From the NCBI GenBank assembly GCA_012512925.1, contig JAAZDE010000028.1:1-32627 (forward strand): a DNA stretch of 32,627 nt, in the 5' to 3' direction. The notes under the pieces were generated by a model. The model did no database searches. It saw only the letters and a list, made by a program, of their open reading frames with translations, and was not told the DNA's origin. Origin of the DNA: Desulfuromonadaceae bacterium (lineage in GTDB: Bacteria; Desulfobacterota; Desulfuromonadia; Desulfuromonadales; JAAYDE01). Of the stretch, positions 1 to 8,416 are shown piece by piece. Numbering within the stretch: the stretch's first letter is position 1; each line of letters begins with the position of its first letter. The position numbers and the translations under genes were made by a program.

Positions 1-1641
1 CAGTTGGCCCTGGACCCGGACCGCGACCCGGAATCCCACAAAGCCGCCGAGGATGTCCGCAACGAGTATGTTCTGGCCGTTCATGGCGTGGTTTCACACC
101 GCCCCGATGGAACCGTCAATCCCAAGATGAAAACCGGGGAGGTCGAGGTGGAGGTGGACCGCCTCATCGTTCTCAACACGGCCAAAACCCTCCCCTTCGT
201 TCTCGACGAGTATTTTGAAATCGCTGAAAACCTGCGCCTCAAATACCGCTATCTCGATCTGCGCCGTCCGGCGGCCCAGAAGAACCTTATCCTTCGCCAT
301 CAGGTGGCGCAGAACGTGCGCACCTTTCTCAACCGGAATGGATTTCTGGAAATCGAAACCCCGGTTCTGACCAAAAGCACCCCCGAGGGCGCCCGGGACT
401 ATCTGGTGCCCAGCCGTGTTCATCCGGGCTGTTTCTACGCTCTTCCCCAATCACCGCAAATATTCAAACAGCTGCTGATGGTTTCGGGATTCGACCGTTA
501 CTATCAGATCGTCCGCTGCTTTCGGGACGAGGATCTGCGCGCCGACCGGCAGCCGGAATTCACCCAGATCGACTGTGAAATGAGCTTCATCCAACGCCGC
601 GACATCATGGACATCATGGAGAAGATGATCGCCGGCGTGTTCCAGGACATTCTCGGCCTGGAAGTGACCCTCCCCATCCCCCGGATCACCTACGCGGAGG
701 CGATAAACCGCTTCGGGGTCGACAACCCCGATCTTCGCTTCGGCCTGGAACTGGTCGACCTTTCCCCTTTCGTGGCCGAAACCGGATTCAAGCTTTTCCG
801 TGACGTGGTGGCGCAGAAGGGACTGGTCAAAGCCCTGAACGTCAAGGGATGCGCCGTCCTCTCCCGCAAGGATCTTGACGATTTGACGGAATTCGTCAAG
901 ATTTTCGGAGCAAAGGGATTGGCCTGGGCCAAGGTTCAGGAGGGGGGCGGCTGGCAATCACCGATCAGTAAATTTTTCTCCGCCGCCGAGTTGGCCGAAA
1001 TCAACCGCGCCCTCGATTCCCAGCCGGGAGATCTGCTTCTGTTCATCGCCGACACCCCCCGGATAGCCAATGAATCCCTTGGTCGGCTTCGCGTCCATCT
1101 GGCCCAGAAACTGAACCTGATCGATAAGAACCAGTTCCGTTTCATCTGGGTGACGGACTTCCCTCTTCTGGAATGGGATGCCGAGGCAAAACGCTATGTG
1201 GCGGTTCATCATCCCTTTACCGCTCCCATGGATGAGGACCTTCCTCTTCTCGACAGCAATCCCGGTGAGGTCAGGGCCAAGGCCTACGATCTGGTGTTGA
1301 ACGGTTCGGAAATCGGCGGCGGCAGCATCCGTAACCATGACCCCGAGCTGCAGAGTCTGATGTTCAATCTGCTCCATATTGGACCCGAGGAAGCGGAGTC
1401 GAAATTCGGCTTCCTCCTCCATGCTCTTGAATTCGGCGCTCCACCTCACGGCGGGATCGCCTTCGGCCTCGACCGTCTGGTGATGATACTGACCGGTTCC
1501 GAATCGATTCGGGATGTCATCGCTTTCCCTAAAACCCAAAAAGCCGCCTGCCTGATGTCCTCGGCGCCTGACCGGGTCGCGGATTCCCAACTGGAGGAAC
1601 TGAGTATTCGCCTTTCTTCGAAAGCCAAGGCTCTGTTATAA
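1..1641 (+). CDS. aspS: Aspartyl-tRNA synthetase, 5' end cut by window edge
   Basis: Charges tRNA-Asp with aspartate in the cytoplasm. The reading frame is open from base 1, so the true start lies upstream. About 545 residues are present, against roughly 590 for bacterial AspRS, so only part of the N-terminal anticodon-binding OB-fold is missing. Class II synthetase signatures are clear: RYLDLRRP at the start of the catalytic domain, [19 protein letters not shown], motif 2 around [18 protein letters not shown], and motif 3 [14 protein letters not shown] near the C terminus. The insertion domain typical of bacterial AspRS lies between motifs 2 and 3. The stop is TAA at 1639-1641. The lipoprotein gene follows in the same direction. 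Identification is secure; only the missing start is uncertain. Confidence 0.97.
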   Translation, partial: QLALDPDRDPESHKAAEDVRNEYVLAVHGVVSHRPDGTVNPKMKTGEVEVEVDRLIVLNTAKTLPFVLDEYFEIAENLRLKYRYLDLRRPAAQKNLILRHQVAQNVRTFLNRNGFLEIETPVLTKSTPEGARDYLVPSRVHPGCFYALPQSPQIFKQLLMVSGFDRYYQIVRCFRDEDLRADRQPEFTQIDCEMSFIQRRDIMDIMEKMIAGVFQDILGLEVTLPIPRITYAEAINRFGVDNPDLRFGLELVDLSPFVAETGFKLFRDVVAQKGLVKALNVKGCAVLSRKDLDDLTEFVKIFGAKGLAWAKVQEGGGWQSPISKFFSAAELAEINRALDSQPGDLLLFIADTPRIANESLGRLRVHLAQKLNLIDKNQFRFIWVTDFPLLEWDAEAKRYVAVHHPFTAPMDEDLPLLDSNPGEVRAKAYDLVLNGSEIGGGSIRNHDPELQSLMFNLLHIGPEEAESKFGFLLHALEFGAPPHGGIAFGLDRLVMILTGSESIRDVIAFPKTQKAACLMSSAPDRVADSQLEELSIRLSSKAKALL

Positions 1642-1740
1642 TCGTTGTTCTTCAGCACTTCTCCCGCGGAGGAGATGGTTTCCACCGCCCCCGTGAAAAA
1701 CCGCATCCCCCGATCGGGATATGCTTTGGGATTGTGGCTT

Positions 1741-2436
1741 ATGGGGAAACCCGTTCTTCTCATTTCGATAGTGACCGTTCTTCTTCTCGGCGCCTGTGCA
1801 ACAAGGCCTCAGGAAGAGTTGCGCCTGGCCAGGGAAGCCATAGCCCAGGCCCGCGCCGCCGGCGCCCCGGAATTGGCCGCGGATGAATACGAAAGTGCCC
1901 GGACGGCTCTCGAGAACGCCGAAAATCTGATCCATTTCAAAAATTATCGCCTGGCCCGCACTGTCCTTCCCATGGCCGCCTCCCTCGGCTACCGTGCAAC
2001 CTTCAAGGCTCGAGAGGAAAGGGTCAGGCTCGAATCGGCGAAAAAAGAGGAGGAACAACTCAAACTAAAGGATGAGATATCGAAAAAGGTTCAGCCGCGA
2101 CCGGACAGAGCGCCGACGCGAAAAGAGCCGCCGAGAACCGAGGGCGCCAAAGAGAAAAAACCCCCTTCTCCACCGCCCCCGCCAACCAGGTACGAGGTCA
2201 AAAAAGAGGAATCGCTGTGGATCATCGCCGCCCTAAAGGAGGTCTACAACGACCCCCTGTTGTGGACTCTCATCTACAAGGCGAACCGGGACCAGATCAA
2301 GGATCCCAGGCAGGTTTTTCCAGGACAGGTTCTGGCCATCCCCCGCTCGGCAAGTCCGGAAGATCGGGAAAAGGCCCGTCTGGAGGCTCGGGAATCGGAA
2401 TTTTTCCCCGCCGAACGTGCCAACCTGCCGCCCTGA
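1741..2436 (+). CDS. Lipoprotein with DUF4398-like helical region and C-terminal LysM domain
   Basis: Likely an outer-membrane or periplasmic lipoprotein that touches peptidoglycan. The ATG at 1741 is preferred because it gives a textbook lipoprotein signal: Lys3, a hydrophobic stretch and a lipobox LLGAC with Cys19. The frame is open further upstream (TTG 1645, ATG 1675), but those starts would put about 22-32 extra residues before the signal, and the GGAGG before 1675 is only 2 nt from that ATG. After the Cys comes an Ala/Glu-rich helical region (LRLAREAIAQARAAGAPELA and onward) of the DUF4398 type. A charged Lys/Glu/Pro linker follows, and then a LysM repeat in the last 70 residues (YEVKKEESLWIIA, then VFPGQVLAIP). 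The product is 231 aa. The exact role is unknown. Confidence 0.85.
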   Translation: MGKPVLLISIVTVLLLGACATRPQEELRLAREAIAQARAAGAPELAADEYESARTALENAENLIHFKNYRLARTVLPMAASLGYRATFKAREERVRLESAKKEEEQLKLKDEISKKVQPRPDRAPTRKEPPRTEGAKEKKPPSPPPPPTRYEVKKEESLWIIAALKEVYNDPLLWTLIYKANRDQIKDPRQVFPGQVLAIPRSASPEDREKARLEARESEFFPAERANLPP

Positions 2437-2500
2437 AGTGAAATCATTCAATCATCTGTAAATCGATAAATTCTTTTTGAAAAAGACTTCGTTCTATTTT

Positions 2501-2593
2501 TTGACATAAAAAGCAATTTTTTATCGAATACTTAGATTCGAAATTTTCAAATTTGATTTATATATTGACATAAATAAAATAGCGTTTTATTTT
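2501..2593 (+). promoter_or_regulatory. Tandem promoter/operator region of mdh-kor
   Basis: A very AT-rich stretch carries the 10-mer TTGACATAAA twice, at 2501-2510 and 2565-2574, each including a consensus -35. For the downstream copy a weak -10 (TATTTT, 2588-2593) sits 17 nt away. The downstream copy is part of a 29-nt element (2562-2590) that recurs upstream of acs, with inverted arms AAATAAAA (2572-2579) and TTTTATTT (2585-2592). Two further symmetric elements lie between the copies: TCGAAT-6-ATTCGA (2524-2541) and the palindrome TCAAATTTGA (2547-2556). Seen: the repeats and their symmetry. Inferred: a regulated promoter with an operator across the -35/-10 spacer. Confidence 0.5.
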
Positions 2594-2601
2594 TATAAAA
2601 A

Positions 2602-2798
2602 GACCCTGGAACTTCATCTCACTGGTCAGCATCGAAAAGGAAACGCTGATCCTCTGATCATCGTTGGATTCCAGGTCAAAAAGGAAGGTTCTCTCCGTCG
2701 ACTTTCCATGGCAGAAATTGCAATTGATTGATTTGCGGCGCTTCTGACCAAAATAAAGGGGAAACAAGCGTGTCCGTTGCTTCCCCGCGTTCTTTTGG
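2602..2798 (+). promoter_or_regulatory. Structured 5' leader of mdh
   Basis: If transcription starts near 2600, mdh has a leader of about 265 nt. Two foldable units are visible. The first pairs GACCCTGGAA (2602-2611) with TTCCAGGTC (2669-2677), with one bulge, enclosing GGTCAGC (2624-2630) paired with GCTGATC (2645-2651). The second has outer arms CCAAAA (2748-2753) and TTTTGG (2793-2798), middle arms GGGGAA (2758-2763) and TTCCCC (2781-2786), and inner arms CAA (2765-2767) and TTG (2777-2779). I recognise no riboswitch class. No convincing protein gene lies between 2437 and 2864. Confidence 0.35.
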
Positions 2799-2864
2799 AA
2801 AGGCCCGATTTGAAACCTTTTGCAATTTGCTAATCCACATTTCACGTTTTTTCGGAGGGGGATC

Positions 2865-3848
2865 ATGGGCAGAATAGGCAGAGCAAAAATCGCCATCATC
2901 GGCAGCGGCAACATCGGTGGTATTCTGGCTTACCATGCCACGTCGCGAAAGCTCGGCGACATTGTTCTTTATGATATTGTCGAAGGTCGTCCTCAAGGCA
3001 AATCGATCGACATTTCCGCCGCGGCCCGGGAAGACGAATTCGATCTGCGCATCATCGGCACCAACGATTATGCCGACCTCAAGGGTTCCAACATCGTTAT
3101 CATCACCGCCGGCGCCACCCGCAGGCCGGGAATGAGCCGGGCCGACCTGGTCCATATCAACTCCAAGATCATGCTGGATGTCTCGGAAGGGATCAAAAAA
3201 TACGCACCGAATTCCCATATCATCGTGGTATCCAACCCCCTCGACGCCATGGTGACCCTTTGCCAGCGCTTTACCGGCTTTCCCCATCACAAGGTCATGG
3301 GCATGGCCGGAGTCCTCGACTCGGCGCGTTTCGCCACTTTCATCGCCCAGGAACTGGGAATTTCGGTCCGTGATATCAACGCCACGGTCCTGGGCGGGCA
3401 CGGTGACACCATGGTTCCCATCGTCCGTTTTGCCAATGTCAACGGCATTCCCGTTTTCGAACTGCTGGAACGCAAATACAAAGGGGACAAGGTACATGCC
3501 AAAAAAATCATGGACGACCTGGTCGAACGGACCCAGAAAGCCGGCGGCGAGGTAGTCAAACTGCTTAAGGACGGGAGCGCCTTTTTCTCCCCCGCCTCCA
3601 GCATCCTCACTATGGTGGAAGCGATCCTCCAGGACCAGAAACGGCTCATGTCAGCTTCCGTCTATCTGACTGGACAATTTGGGGTATATGGTTATTATGT
3701 GGGGGTTCCCTGCATCATCGGGTCCGAAGGAGTGGAACAGATCGTCGAGTTCGCCATGAACGAGGAAGAAAAGGCGATGTTCGACAAATCGGTTGCCGCC
3801 GTCAAGGAGATCGTCGACAACCTCTGCGACTCGCCTTCCGCCGCTTAA
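2865..3848 (+). CDS. mdh: Malate dehydrogenase (NAD-dependent, LDH-like fold)
   Basis: Oxidises malate to oxaloacetate with NAD+ as a TCA-cycle step. The ATG at 2865 is chosen because CGGAGGGG (2853-2860) lies just upstream and it places the Rossmann motif G13-S-G15-N-I-G18 at the expected position; the open frame extends to 2820 but adds no family sequence. Asp37 at the end of beta-2 fits NAD rather than NADP preference. The substrate loop reads RRPGMSR (86-92); Arg at the position that is Gln in lactate dehydrogenases supports malate. The catalytic His179 lies in [10 protein letters not shown]. The product is 327 aa, normal for this type. It is followed after 80 nt by korD, so the five genes probably form one unit under the promoter region upstream. 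Confidence 0.95.
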   Translation: MGRIGRAKIAIIGSGNIGGILAYHATSRKLGDIVLYDIVEGRPQGKSIDISAAAREDEFDLRIIGTNDYADLKGSNIVIITAGATRRPGMSRADLVHINSKIMLDVSEGIKKYAPNSHIIVVSNPLDAMVTLCQRFTGFPHHKVMGMAGVLDSARFATFIAQELGISVRDINATVLGGHGDTMVPIVRFANVNGIPVFELLERKYKGDKVHAKKIMDDLVERTQKAGGEVVKLLKDGSAFFSPASSILTMVEAILQDQKRLMSASVYLTGQFGVYGYYVGVPCIIGSEGVEQIVEFAMNEEEKAMFDKSVAAVKEIVDNLCDSPSAA

Positions 3849-3928
3849 AAGGAAATCAGAAAACGGATCGAGTCTGGCAAAAAACTGTCCATTAAAAATA
3901 CGGTTAGACGTATCGAGGAGATCGTTTC

Positions 3929-4120
3929 ATGGGTATTCCGAAAATAGAGATCATCGAAAAATACTGCAAGGGATGCAGTATCTGCGTGGAATTCTGTCCC
4001 ACCCAGGTTTTGCAGATGGATGGGTTTGTCGCCAGAGTAGTCAAGCCGGAGGCCTGCATCAAGTGCATGCAGTGCGAACTGCGCTGCCCGGACTTCGCCA
4101 TCAAGGTTTATCCGGAATAA
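3929..4120 (+). CDS. korD: 2-oxoglutarate:ferredoxin oxidoreductase, ferredoxin-like delta subunit
   Basis: A 63-residue protein with two [4Fe-4S] motifs, CKGCSICVEFC near the N terminus and CIKCMQCELRC near the C terminus. It carries electrons out of the Kor complex to free ferredoxin. The SD-like CGAGGAG (3914-3920) is 8 nt before the ATG. It lies 22 nt upstream of korA, in the order D-A-B-C common for the four-subunit anaerobic enzyme. The second cluster is followed by DFAIKVYPE, typical of delta subunits. The substrate is inferred from the neighbours (korA, korB, mdh); a related 2-oxoacid substrate cannot be excluded from this subunit alone. Confidence 0.9.
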   Translation: MGIPKIEIIEKYCKGCSICVEFCPTQVLQMDGFVARVVKPEACIKCMQCELRCPDFAIKVYPE

Positions 4121-4142
4121 AATAGAGGAGGAGTTCCATACA

Positions 4143-5276
4143 GTGGCCAAAAAAACCGCTTTGATACAGGGAAATGAAGCCTGCGCCCACGCCGCCATCT
4201 ACGCCGGGTGCACCTTTTTCGCCGGTTATCCCATCACCCCGTCTTCAGAAATCGCCGAAGTTCTATCCAAAGAACTGCCCAAAATCGGCGGCAAATTCAT
4301 TCAGATGGAGGACGAAATCGCCGCCATGGCCGCCATCATCGGCGCCTCTCTGTGCGGTCACAAGGTCATGGACGCCTCCTCCGGCCCCGGCATGTCCCTC
4401 AAGCAGGAACTGATCGGCTACGCCTGTATCGCCGAGATTCCCTGCGTCATCGTCAATGTCATGCGCGGCGGCCCTTCCACCGGCATGCCCACCGGTCCCA
4501 GCCAGTCCGACGTGATGCAGGCCCGCTGGGGGACCCACGGCGACCATGCAACCATCGCCGTGGCGCCCGCCTCCTGCCAGGAGATCTTTTCGGAGACGGT
4601 GCGCGCCTTCAATCTTGCCGAAACCTACCGCATGCCGGTGCAGATCCTCATGGATGAAATCGTCGCCCACATGCGGGAGAAGATCGTCTTCCCCGAGCCG
4701 GGGGAACTGGAGATTCTCAATCGTCAGCTGCCCGCCGTATCCCCGGCGGATTACAAGCCCTTCGACACCTCCTTCGGGGATGTCCCCCCCCTGGCGGCCA
4801 TGGGAAGCAATTATCGCTATCACGTCACCGGCCTCAACAAGGCCCCCGACGGCTTCCCCACCACCACGGCGGAACTGGTCGATGCCGAGGAACGGCGCCA
4901 GCTTCGCAAGGTCGAGGCGAATGCGTCAGCTATTGAAAAAAACGAGGAATACCTCGTTGACGATGCCGAAATCATCATCCTGGCCTTCGGGATAACCAGC
5001 CGCTCGGCCCGCTTCGCCGTCGACAACCTTCGCAAGGAGGGGGTGCGCGCCGGGCTGTTCCGTCCCATCACTCTCTGGCCTTTTCCTGAAAAAAGGGTCG
5101 CCGGGTTGGCCGGACAGGTCAAGGCGATAATCGTTCCGGAGATGAATCTGGGCCAACTGATCCATGAAGTGGAACGGGTCGTCAAAGGTTCCTGCAAGTT
5201 GGCCGGCCTCGGACGCGTCGACGGCGAACCGATTACCCCCTACCAGATCATCGACAAGGTCAAGGAGGTTTTATAA
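4143..5276 (+). CDS. korA: 2-oxoglutarate:ferredoxin oxidoreductase, alpha subunit
   Basis: Catalytic-core subunit of the enzyme that converts 2-oxoglutarate, CoA and oxidised ferredoxin to succinyl-CoA, CO2 and reduced ferredoxin. The start is GTG at 4143 with AGGAGG at 4126-4131. The N-terminal pyrimidine-binding domain shows GNEACAHAAIYAGCTFFAGYPITPSSE. The conserved MEDEIAAMAAIIGAS and GPSTGMPTGPSQSD segments are those of KorA-type proteins. The C-terminal domain II runs from about residue 270 (IIILAFGITSRSARFAV). It is 377 aa, the usual length. The stop abuts the korB start directly (TAA then ATG), and the korB SD (AAGGAGG, 5262-5268) lies inside this gene, which suggests translational coupling. 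Confidence 0.94.
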   Translation: MAKKTALIQGNEACAHAAIYAGCTFFAGYPITPSSEIAEVLSKELPKIGGKFIQMEDEIAAMAAIIGASLCGHKVMDASSGPGMSLKQELIGYACIAEIPCVIVNVMRGGPSTGMPTGPSQSDVMQARWGTHGDHATIAVAPASCQEIFSETVRAFNLAETYRMPVQILMDEIVAHMREKIVFPEPGELEILNRQLPAVSPADYKPFDTSFGDVPPLAAMGSNYRYHVTGLNKAPDGFPTTTAELVDAEERRQLRKVEANASAIEKNEEYLVDDAEIIILAFGITSRSARFAVDNLRKEGVRAGLFRPITLWPFPEKRVAGLAGQVKAIIVPEMNLGQLIHEVERVVKGSCKLAGLGRVDGEPITPYQIIDKVKEVL

Positions 5277-6107
5277 ATGGCATTCGATTATGAGAAATAT
5301 ATCCGGCCCGGCAAGCTGCCGCACATCTGGTGTCCCGGCTGTGGCCACGGCATCGTCATGAAGGGGCTGATCCGCGCCATCGACAAGTGCGGCCTAAGCA
5401 AGAACCGCACCGCCATCATCTCCGGCATCGGCTGCGCCAGCAGACTCCCAGGCTATGTCGACTTCAACACCGTCCATACCGCCCACGGCCGGGCCGCGGC
5501 CTTCGCCACCGGCATGAAGATGGCCGACCCCGGCCTGACGGTGCTCTGCGTCGGCGGTGACGGCGACGGCGTGGCCATCGGCGGCAACCACTTCATCCAT
5601 GCCTGCCGCCGCAACATCGACATCACCTACATCATCATGAACAACCACATCTACGGCATGACCGGAGGGCAGTTTTCCCCCTGCACCCCTACCGACGGCT
5701 TTGCCTCGACCACACCCTACGGCAATCCCGACCCCGTTTTCGATATCGCCAAACTGGCCATCGGCGCCGGCGCCACCTTCGTCGCCCGGACCACCGCCTA
5801 TCACGCCAACCAGATCGACAAGATGATCGTGGAAGGGATTCAGCACAAGGGATTTTCGGTCATTGAAATCCTCGACTGCTGCCCCACCTCCTACGGGCGG
5901 CGCAACAAATTCCGCTCCGTGGTCGAGATGATGAAGCAGCATAAAGAACTAGCCGTTCCGGTGACAGCAGCGGCCAAAATGACGCCGGAGGATCTGCAAG
6001 GGAAGATTATCACCGGCATCCTCCACCAGGAAGAGAAGCCGGAATACTGCGAGCAATACGCCCGGCTGATCGACAAGGTTCAGGCGCAAACCGCCGGGAA
6101 GGGATAA
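5277..6107 (+). CDS. korB: 2-oxoglutarate:ferredoxin oxidoreductase, beta (TPP-binding) subunit
   Basis: Binds thiamine diphosphate and Mg2+ and forms the active site with KorA. The protein opens with the conserved WCPGCGHGIVMKGLIRAI, includes SGIGCASRLPGY, and has the TPP/metal motif CVGGDGDGVAIGGNHFIHA followed by NNHIYGMTGGQFSPC. It is 276 aa, standard for beta subunits of this class. The start is directly at the end of korA, with no intergenic base. The many CxxC-type cysteines (CPGCG, GIGCAS, DCCPTSYG) fit an iron-sulphur cluster in this subunit family. Thiamine dependence links it loosely to the ABC importer at 22283-24710 if that imports a thiamine precursor; that link is inference. 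Confidence 0.95.
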   Translation: MAFDYEKYIRPGKLPHIWCPGCGHGIVMKGLIRAIDKCGLSKNRTAIISGIGCASRLPGYVDFNTVHTAHGRAAAFATGMKMADPGLTVLCVGGDGDGVAIGGNHFIHACRRNIDITYIIMNNHIYGMTGGQFSPCTPTDGFASTTPYGNPDPVFDIAKLAIGAGATFVARTTAYHANQIDKMIVEGIQHKGFSVIEILDCCPTSYGRRNKFRSVVEMMKQHKELAVPVTAAAKMTPEDLQGKIITGILHQEEKPEYCEQYARLIDKVQAQTAGKG

Positions 6108-6121
6108 AGGAGAAACGGCAG

Positions 6122-6667
6122 ATGTCACAACGATATGAAATCAGATTCTCTGGAGCCGGCGGACAAGGGTTAATCACCGCCGGTATCATCCTGGCCGAAG
6201 CGGCGGCCATAATCGAAGGAAAACATGCCGTCCAATCCCAAAGCTATGGGCCGGAGGCCCGCGGCGGCGCCTCCAAATCGGAAGTCATCATCGCCGACAG
6301 CCCCATCGATTACCCCAAGGCGACCCAGGTCAACGCCTGCCTGGCCCTTACCCAGGAAGCGGCGGACAAATACGCCCATGGAATCATCGACCAAGGGGTG
6401 CTGCTGATCGACTCAGATCTGGTCAAAAATCCCCCCCAGGGGAATTTCACCCTCTACCGACTCCCCATAATCCACACCGCCAAGGTGGAAATCGGCCGGG
6501 AAATCGTCGCCAACGTGGTGGCGCTGGGGGCCATGGTCGCCCTGACCGGCGTAGTCTCCTTCAAATCGGGGGAGCAGGCGGTTCTGGCCAGGGTTCCGTC
6601 GGCCTTCAAGGAATTGAACCAGAAGGCCTATCGGGTCGGGTTCGAAAAGATGAAGGAAATTCTTTGA
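6122..6667 (+). CDS. korC: 2-oxoglutarate:ferredoxin oxidoreductase, gamma subunit
   Basis: Third core subunit of the Kor complex. Start ATG 6122 with AAGGAG nine bases upstream. The N terminus YEIRFSGAGGQGLITAGIIL carries the GAGGQG motif of gamma subunits, followed by QSYGPEARGGASKSEV, also diagnostic. It is 181 aa and intact. It closes the mdh-kor cluster: the next gene, fbp, is convergent, and a strong hairpin at 6696-6727 lies between them. With this gene all four subunits are present, so the complex should be functional as encoded. Confidence 0.94.
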   Translation: MSQRYEIRFSGAGGQGLITAGIILAEAAAIIEGKHAVQSQSYGPEARGGASKSEVIIADSPIDYPKATQVNACLALTQEAADKYAHGIIDQGVLLIDSDLVKNPPQGNFTLYRLPIIHTAKVEIGREIVANVVALGAMVALTGVVSFKSGEQAVLARVPSAFKELNQKAYRVGFEKMKEIL

Positions 6668-6695
6668 GCCGAGTCGCAGAACAGAACTGTCAAAA

Positions 6696-6727
6696 ACGGA
6701 AAAAGCCTCTTGCGAGGCTTTTTCCGT
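6696..6727 (-). terminator. Rho-independent terminator between korC and fbp
   Basis: A perfect 14-bp stem pairs 6696-6709 with 6714-6727 around the loop TTGC. Read on the minus strand it is followed by TTTTT, so it is best placed to end fbp. On the plus strand no T-run follows the stem, so termination of korC would depend on the T-run inside the stem. It may serve both convergent units. Confidence 0.85.
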
Positions 6728-6755
6728 CTGGTTCTGGGGCTGAAATGAAAGGCGT

Positions 6756-7700
6756 TCAATCCCCGGCGGCGATAAACTTCTCCGCCTTGGCCACATCCTC
6801 CCGGCAACCGATAAAGACGGGAGCTCTGTCCTCGACCTTCTGGGGAACGATGTCCAGGATCGGCCCCCTGCCGGTGGAAGCGGCGCCCCCCGCCTGCTCC
6901 ATCAGAAAGGCCATGGGGTTGAGCTCGAACAGGAGACGCAGTTTGCCCTGAGGAGCGTTTTTCAGATGGGGATAGAAGAAAATTCCTTTGCCCTTCAGCA
7001 GCACCTGGTTGAAATCGGGGACAAAACCGCCGCTGTAACGGAGCTTGACGCCGTTTTCCTCCAGATAGGCGGCAAAGCTTTCGACCCCCTGGGTGTAGAG
7101 ATTGCGCTGCCCACCGGGGGAGTAGATGGCCGCTTTGTCGCCCATGCGGATATTCTCCCGAACCAGGGTATATTCCATCAGCTGGTTCATGCTGAATTCA
7201 TGCACTCCCTTGCCCGTGGAGTAGACCAGGGTTGTGCGGGGGCCATAGAGAATATAAAGGGCGGCCGCCTGTTTTCTCCCCGGCTGCAGCAGATTTGAAC
7301 CTTTGAAAATGGACACGATGGTGCCCACCGCCAGATTGACATCGACCAGAGAAGAACCGTCCAGCGGATCGTAAGCTACCGAATAATATTCATCACCATT
7401 CTCATGGATGGTGGTTACTTCCCGGGATTCCTCGGAGGCGATTTTGGCCACCACCCCCGAATAAGTCAGACGTTTGACGAGGATGCGATCGCTCAGGACA
7501 TCGAGCGCCAACTGTTCTTCACCATAGAGATTGGAAGTCCCCGCCAGGCCGAGATCGCCGGTACGGATGGAGTTGATGATGTACTTCGAAGCCTCGGCGA
7601 TTTCGCAGATCAGGCGGATGAGCCTCGGGTCCTCGTTGTTTTCCCTCAGGTGCCGGTGCAGATCGATATGGAGTTTCGTTTGCCCCGCTTCTTTGACCAT
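6756..7700 (-). CDS. fbp: Fructose-1,6-bisphosphatase, class I
   Basis: Removes the 1-phosphate of fructose-1,6-bisphosphate in gluconeogenesis. The metal-binding DPLDGSS motif is at residues 111-117, with the upstream acidic pair in ASEESREV (Glu90/Glu91). The C-terminal substrate region GKLRLLFELNPMAFLMEQAGG is that of class I enzymes. It is 314 aa, slightly short against about 330. Start ATG 7700 follows GGGGGAGGAT, a close but usable SD; no better in-frame start is evident. The gene stands alone on the minus strand. With PEPCK in the same window it completes the irreversible steps expected of a cell making sugars from acetate. Confidence 0.95.
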   Translation of the reverse strand: MVKEAGQTKLHIDLHRHLRENNEDPRLIRLICEIAEASKYIINSIRTGDLGLAGTSNLYGEEQLALDVLSDRILVKRLTYSGVVAKIASEESREVTTIHENGDEYYSVAYDPLDGSSLVDVNLAVGTIVSIFKGSNLLQPGRKQAAALYILYGPRTTLVYSTGKGVHEFSMNQLMEYTLVRENIRMGDKAAIYSPGGQRNLYTQGVESFAAYLEENGVKLRYSGGFVPDFNQVLLKGKGIFFYPHLKNAPQGKLRLLFELNPMAFLMEQAGGAASTGRGPILDIVPQKVEDRAPVFIGCREDVAKAEKFIAAGD

Positions 7701-7716
7701 ATCCTCCCCCTTAACG

Positions 7717-7744
7717 TTAATAATTGAAATTTATTGCAATTCAA
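7717..7744 (-). promoter_or_regulatory. Candidate fbp promoter
   Basis: On the minus strand TTGAAT (7739-7744) and TATTAA (7717-7722) are separated by 16 nt; each matches consensus at 4 of 6 positions. The -10 overlaps the palindrome TTAACGTTAA (7711-7720), a possible operator. It lies 17 nt before the fbp start. Supported by position and AT-richness only. Confidence 0.3.
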
Positions 7745-7837
7745 TGAAAATTCTAACGCAAACGGCGCCCATCAGCAAGGAGGAGCTGCCGAACATTCCC
7801 TTTATCGGCGTCAAAACGGCTTGGAAGGAAACCCGTT

Positions 7838-8251
7838 TCAGAAACGAATACTGATGACCGGTCGCTCCCGAGGAAGAATTTCGAATCGAACGTTTTTTTC
7901 AGCATCCTCGAAGCCGGCCAGTAACTCCACGGGGCACTGAAAAAGTTCCTGCAGGCAGATGACCATGTCATTTCGCAGAGGCGACAAGGAAACTCCCTGA
8001 AATTCCGGGTTGAAAGGCTTCAGGAGCAAATCCCCCGATTCAAACAACTTCCGGGCGCCTTTAAGGTTTCCCCGCTGAAAATGGTAGAGGGAGAGCGCCC
8101 ACTGAATTAGCCCCTGGAGGAATCGCCTTGTTTCACCACCGGCGGCCAGCCAGATCTCTTCCCATATCTCATGGGCCGCGAAATATTCACCACGGTTGAA
8201 GAGGTCCGTTCCCGCTCTGAAAGCCTCATCCTCAGTGATTTTTCTGTTCAT
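7838..8251 (-). CDS. DUF309 family protein
   Basis: A 137-residue protein of the DUF309 family, recognised by the helical core YFAAHEIWEEIWLAAGGETRRFLQGLIQWALSLYHFQRGNLKGARKL. The family has no established biochemical role; its conserved His-Glu-Trp-Glu and Gln-Gly-Leu-Ile-Gln positions suggest a buried or ligand-binding face. No signal peptide or membrane segment is visible, so it should be cytoplasmic. Start ATG 8251 has only a weak SD-like sequence upstream. It reads in the same direction as fbp, but the 137-nt gap contains a candidate fbp promoter, so co-transcription is uncertain. Confidence 0.8.
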   Translation of the reverse strand: MNRKITEDEAFRAGTDLFNRGEYFAAHEIWEEIWLAAGGETRRFLQGLIQWALSLYHFQRGNLKGARKLFESGDLLLKPFNPEFQGVSLSPLRNDMVICLQELFQCPVELLAGFEDAEKNVRFEILPRERPVISIRF

Positions 8252-8335
8252 TAAAGGGCACTTTCGGGCTCTTGTTGTCGGGAGCAGTCTGAAGAAAGTC
8301 TATTATCCTGCAAACCGAACCTGTTTCCTGAATTA

Positions 8336-8357
8336 TAAAAGGATTATTTTATTTATG
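8336..8357 (-). promoter_or_regulatory. Copy of the shared AT-rich box upstream of a lipoprotein gene
   Basis: Read on the minus strand this site is CATAAATAAAATA followed by ATCC and TTTTA. The first 13 bases are identical to the mdh element (2569-2581), and the TTTTA arm is displaced by one base. It lies 60 nt before the start of the lipoprotein gene at 8417. A TATAAA sequence overlaps it at 8335-8340. Confidence 0.35.
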
Positions 8358-8416
8358 GGAAAATCTTTCCCTAATTTTTCCGGTAAGATGTATTTACTGT
8401 TTCAAGTGGAGGAATC

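Noticed and set aside
1637-1642. TATAAT at the end of aspS as a promoter for the LysM lipoprotein
   Set aside because: No acceptable -35 at 16-18 nt, and a chance TATAAT is likely. It is possible, but not supported enough to list.
2558-2914. Minus-strand open frame of 118 codons whose C-terminal part reads somewhat like a protein
   Set aside because: It overlaps the mdh start and the shared promoter element, has no SD, and its sequence matches no family I know. It is more likely the complement of the mdh leader.
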